Shown here: positions 6,768-8,001 of the stretch, piece after piece
Layout of the letters: the number at the start of each line of letters is the position of its first letter
Position numbering within the stretch: the stretch's first letter is position 1
Assembly (NCBI GenBank): GCA_937896695.1
Contig: CALBOT010000136.1
Location: forward strand, 1-8,001
Length of the DNA stretch: 8,001 bases
From: an uncultured Candidatus Nitrosopelagicus sp.
GTDB lineage: Archaea > Thermoproteota > Nitrososphaeria > Nitrososphaerales > Nitrosopumilaceae
Direction of reading: 5' to 3'
Position numbers and translations under genes: made by a program
Notes under the pieces: model-generated
The model's database searches: none
Seen by the model: only the letters and a program-made list of their open reading frames with translations
Told to the model about the DNA's origin: nothing

Positions 6768-6801
6768 CTCTAAAAATTCGATTCATCACAAGAGAAAATT
6801 T

Positions 6802-7047
6802 ATGTCACAAACTACAGCTGCTAAAAGACCACTTACAACTTTACAAAAGAATGTAAAGAAAACTGTGATAGTCAGACTAAAAAACGAAGTAGAGTATAAG
6901 GGTAAAATGAAAAATGTTGATTCTTACATGAATTTGATTATGACTGAAGCAGAGGAACTTTTTGAAGGAAAAACAGTTGGAAAATTTGCTAGAGTTATTT
7001 TAAGAGGCAACAACGTACTGTTCATAAAATTAGAAGACGAAATCTGA
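6802..7047 (+). CDS. Sm-like (LSm/SmAP) RNA-binding protein
   Basis: This is a single Sm-domain protein of 81 residues, the usual archaeal size. Archaeal LSm proteins form rings, usually heptamers, that bind U-rich RNA and are linked to RNA processing and small-RNA biology. The Sm1 motif covers about 21-52, with the D-x-x-MN RNA-binding signature at DSYMN (40-44). The Sm2 motif is ILRGNNV (66-72), close to the consensus IRGNNV. The first 10 residues form a short polar tail. The N-terminal helix (about 11-20) and the C-terminal strand LFIKLEDE are as expected. It is divergent from the RadB-like gene and followed 8 nt later by metK, so the two plus-strand genes probably share one transcript. 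Confidence 0.93.
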   Translation: MSQTTAAKRPLTTLQKNVKKTVIVRLKNEVEYKGKMKNVDSYMNLIMTEAEELFEGKTVGKFARVILRGNNVLFIKLEDEI

Positions 7048-7055
7048 TTTTAAAA

Positions 7056-8001
7056 ATGGCAAAAAATTATCTATTTACATCAGAATCTGTTACTGAAGGT
7101 CATCCAGACAAAGTATGCGATATGATTTCAGATTCAATCTTAGATGAATATCTAAAAGGCGATCCAAATTCAAGAGTCGCAGTAGAAACTATGACAACAA
7201 CAGATTTTGTAGGAGTTGCAGGAGAAGTTACATCAAAAGCAAGTTTTGATATTGAAAGTATTGTTAGAAAAACAATTACAGAAATTGGTTATGATAATCC
7301 AGATTTGAAATTTGATTCACACTCTTGTGAAGTAATGGTAAAATTGGATCCACAGAGCCCACATATTTCTCAAGGGGTTACAGGAACCGATGAAAAAGAA
7401 CAAGGTGCAGGTGATCAAGGTTTAATGTTTGGCTATGCAAGTAACGAAACAGAAGAGCTTATGCCACTACCAATACTTTTGGCTCATAAATTAACAAAAA
7501 AATTGACAGATGTTAGAAAAAATAATCAGCTACCATGGGCAAGACCGGATGGAAAATCTCAAGTATCAATTAGATATGAGGATGATAAACCAAAAGCAAT
7601 TGAGGCAATTGTTCTATCTACGCAGCATTCTCCCGAGGTAACAAATGAAGAAATTACTTCACAATTGATTGAGCATGTAATCAAACCAGTTTGTGGTGAT
7701 CTTTGGAATGAGAACATCAAGATTCATGTTAACCCAACAGGAAAATTCGAAATTGGTGGACCACACGGAGATGCTGGGTTAACTGGAAGAAAAATAATTG
7801 TCGACAGCTATGGAGGAATGGGCAGACATGGAGGCGGAGCATTTTCAGGAAAAGATCCATCAAAAGTGGATAGATCAGCATGTTACATGTGCAGATATGT
7901 TGCAAAAAATATTGTTGCAGCAGGATTGGCAGATAGATGTGAAGTTCAAGTTGCATATGCAATTGGAGTTGCAGAACCAGTTTCTTTAATGGTAAATACA
8001 T
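7056..8001 (+). CDS. metK: S-adenosylmethionine synthetase, bacterial type (partial, 3' end outside window)
   Basis: MetK makes S-adenosylmethionine from ATP and methionine, releasing phosphate and pyrophosphate; the product is the methyl donor for RNA, DNA, protein and small-molecule methylation. Translation from the ATG at 7056 stays open to the window edge, giving 315 complete codons of a protein normally about 380-400 long. Motifs: [11 protein letters not shown] (9-19) at the N-terminus with the catalytic/ATP-binding His16 and Asp18; GAGDQG (117-122), the methionine/ATP-site hexapeptide; and [17 protein letters not shown] (258-274) with the glycine-rich phosphate-binding loop. These belong to the bacterial/eukaryotic MetK family, not to the divergent archaeal MAT found in most archaea. 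It lies 8 nt after LSm with no promoter or SD evident between them, so co-transcription is likely. Confidence 0.96.
   Translation, partial: MAKNYLFTSESVTEGHPDKVCDMISDSILDEYLKGDPNSRVAVETMTTTDFVGVAGEVTSKASFDIESIVRKTITEIGYDNPDLKFDSHSCEVMVKLDPQSPHISQGVTGTDEKEQGAGDQGLMFGYASNETEELMPLPILLAHKLTKKLTDVRKNNQLPWARPDGKSQVSIRYEDDKPKAIEAIVLSTQHSPEVTNEEITSQLIEHVIKPVCGDLWNENIKIHVNPTGKFEIGGPHGDAGLTGRKIIVDSYGGMGRHGGGAFSGKDPSKVDRSACYMCRYVAKNIVAAGLADRCEVQVAYAIGVAEPVSLMVNT

Noticed and set aside
7729..8001. Minus- and plus-strand frames overlapping the end of the window
   Set aside because: Both overlap metK, whose GGGAFSGKD loop is encoded here. The alternative products are low-complexity Leu/Gln/His-rich sequences.
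1..8001. A new defence or mobile system in the window
   Set aside because: No integrase, transposase, toxin-antitoxin pair, nuclease cluster, phage gene or repeat array is visible. Most genes are core cellular functions with uniform base composition by eye.

Overview
The window looks like a piece of a low-GC archaeal chromosome, most probably from a marine ammonia-oxidising thaumarchaeon (Nitrosopumilus-like). Grounds: archaeal-type information genes (an RPA with the archaeal N-terminal helical domain, an Lhr-family helicase with a C-terminal zinc site, a RadB-sized RecA-fold protein, a single-domain LSm protein), AT-rich TATA-like boxes about 22-32 nt before start codons with few Shine-Dalgarno motifs (leaderless style), very tight gene packing, and a bacterial-type MetK. 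The last is unusual for archaea but, as I recall, occurs in this lineage. The taxonomic call is inference; no search was run.

Layout. Positions 1-20 are the 3' end of a tRNA on the + strand. A T5/A5 palindrome separates it from a minus-strand ABC exporter operon (ATPase GTG start at 1718, permease ending at 29, reading frames overlapping). A 72-bp divergent intergenic region (1719-1790) holds TATA-like elements for both directions. Plus-strand RPA (1791-3185) runs into the minus-strand Lhr-like helicase (3182-5950), and the two stop codons share bases. Just upstream of the helicase, overlapping its first 44 nt in another frame, is a 39-codon ORF for a single-pass membrane microprotein (5907-6026). 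Its likely TATA box coincides with the stop codon of the next minus-strand gene, a RadB-like ATPase (6049-6708). A divergent promoter region then leads to a plus-strand pair, LSm (6802-7047) and metK (from 7056, cut by the window edge).

How the genes relate. RPA (single-strand binding), the Lhr-like helicase and the RadB-like ATPase form a compact neighbourhood for nucleic-acid maintenance, although they are not one operon. LSm is an RNA-binding ring protein, and MetK makes S-adenosylmethionine, used for RNA methylation among other things. The ABC pair is a separate export unit of unknown substrate. I see no mobile element, CRISPR array, phage gene or clear sign of a new multi-gene defence system. 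The most interesting items are the overlapping membrane microprotein, the RadB-like protein whose usual catalytic glutamate seems displaced, and several very tight gene junctions.
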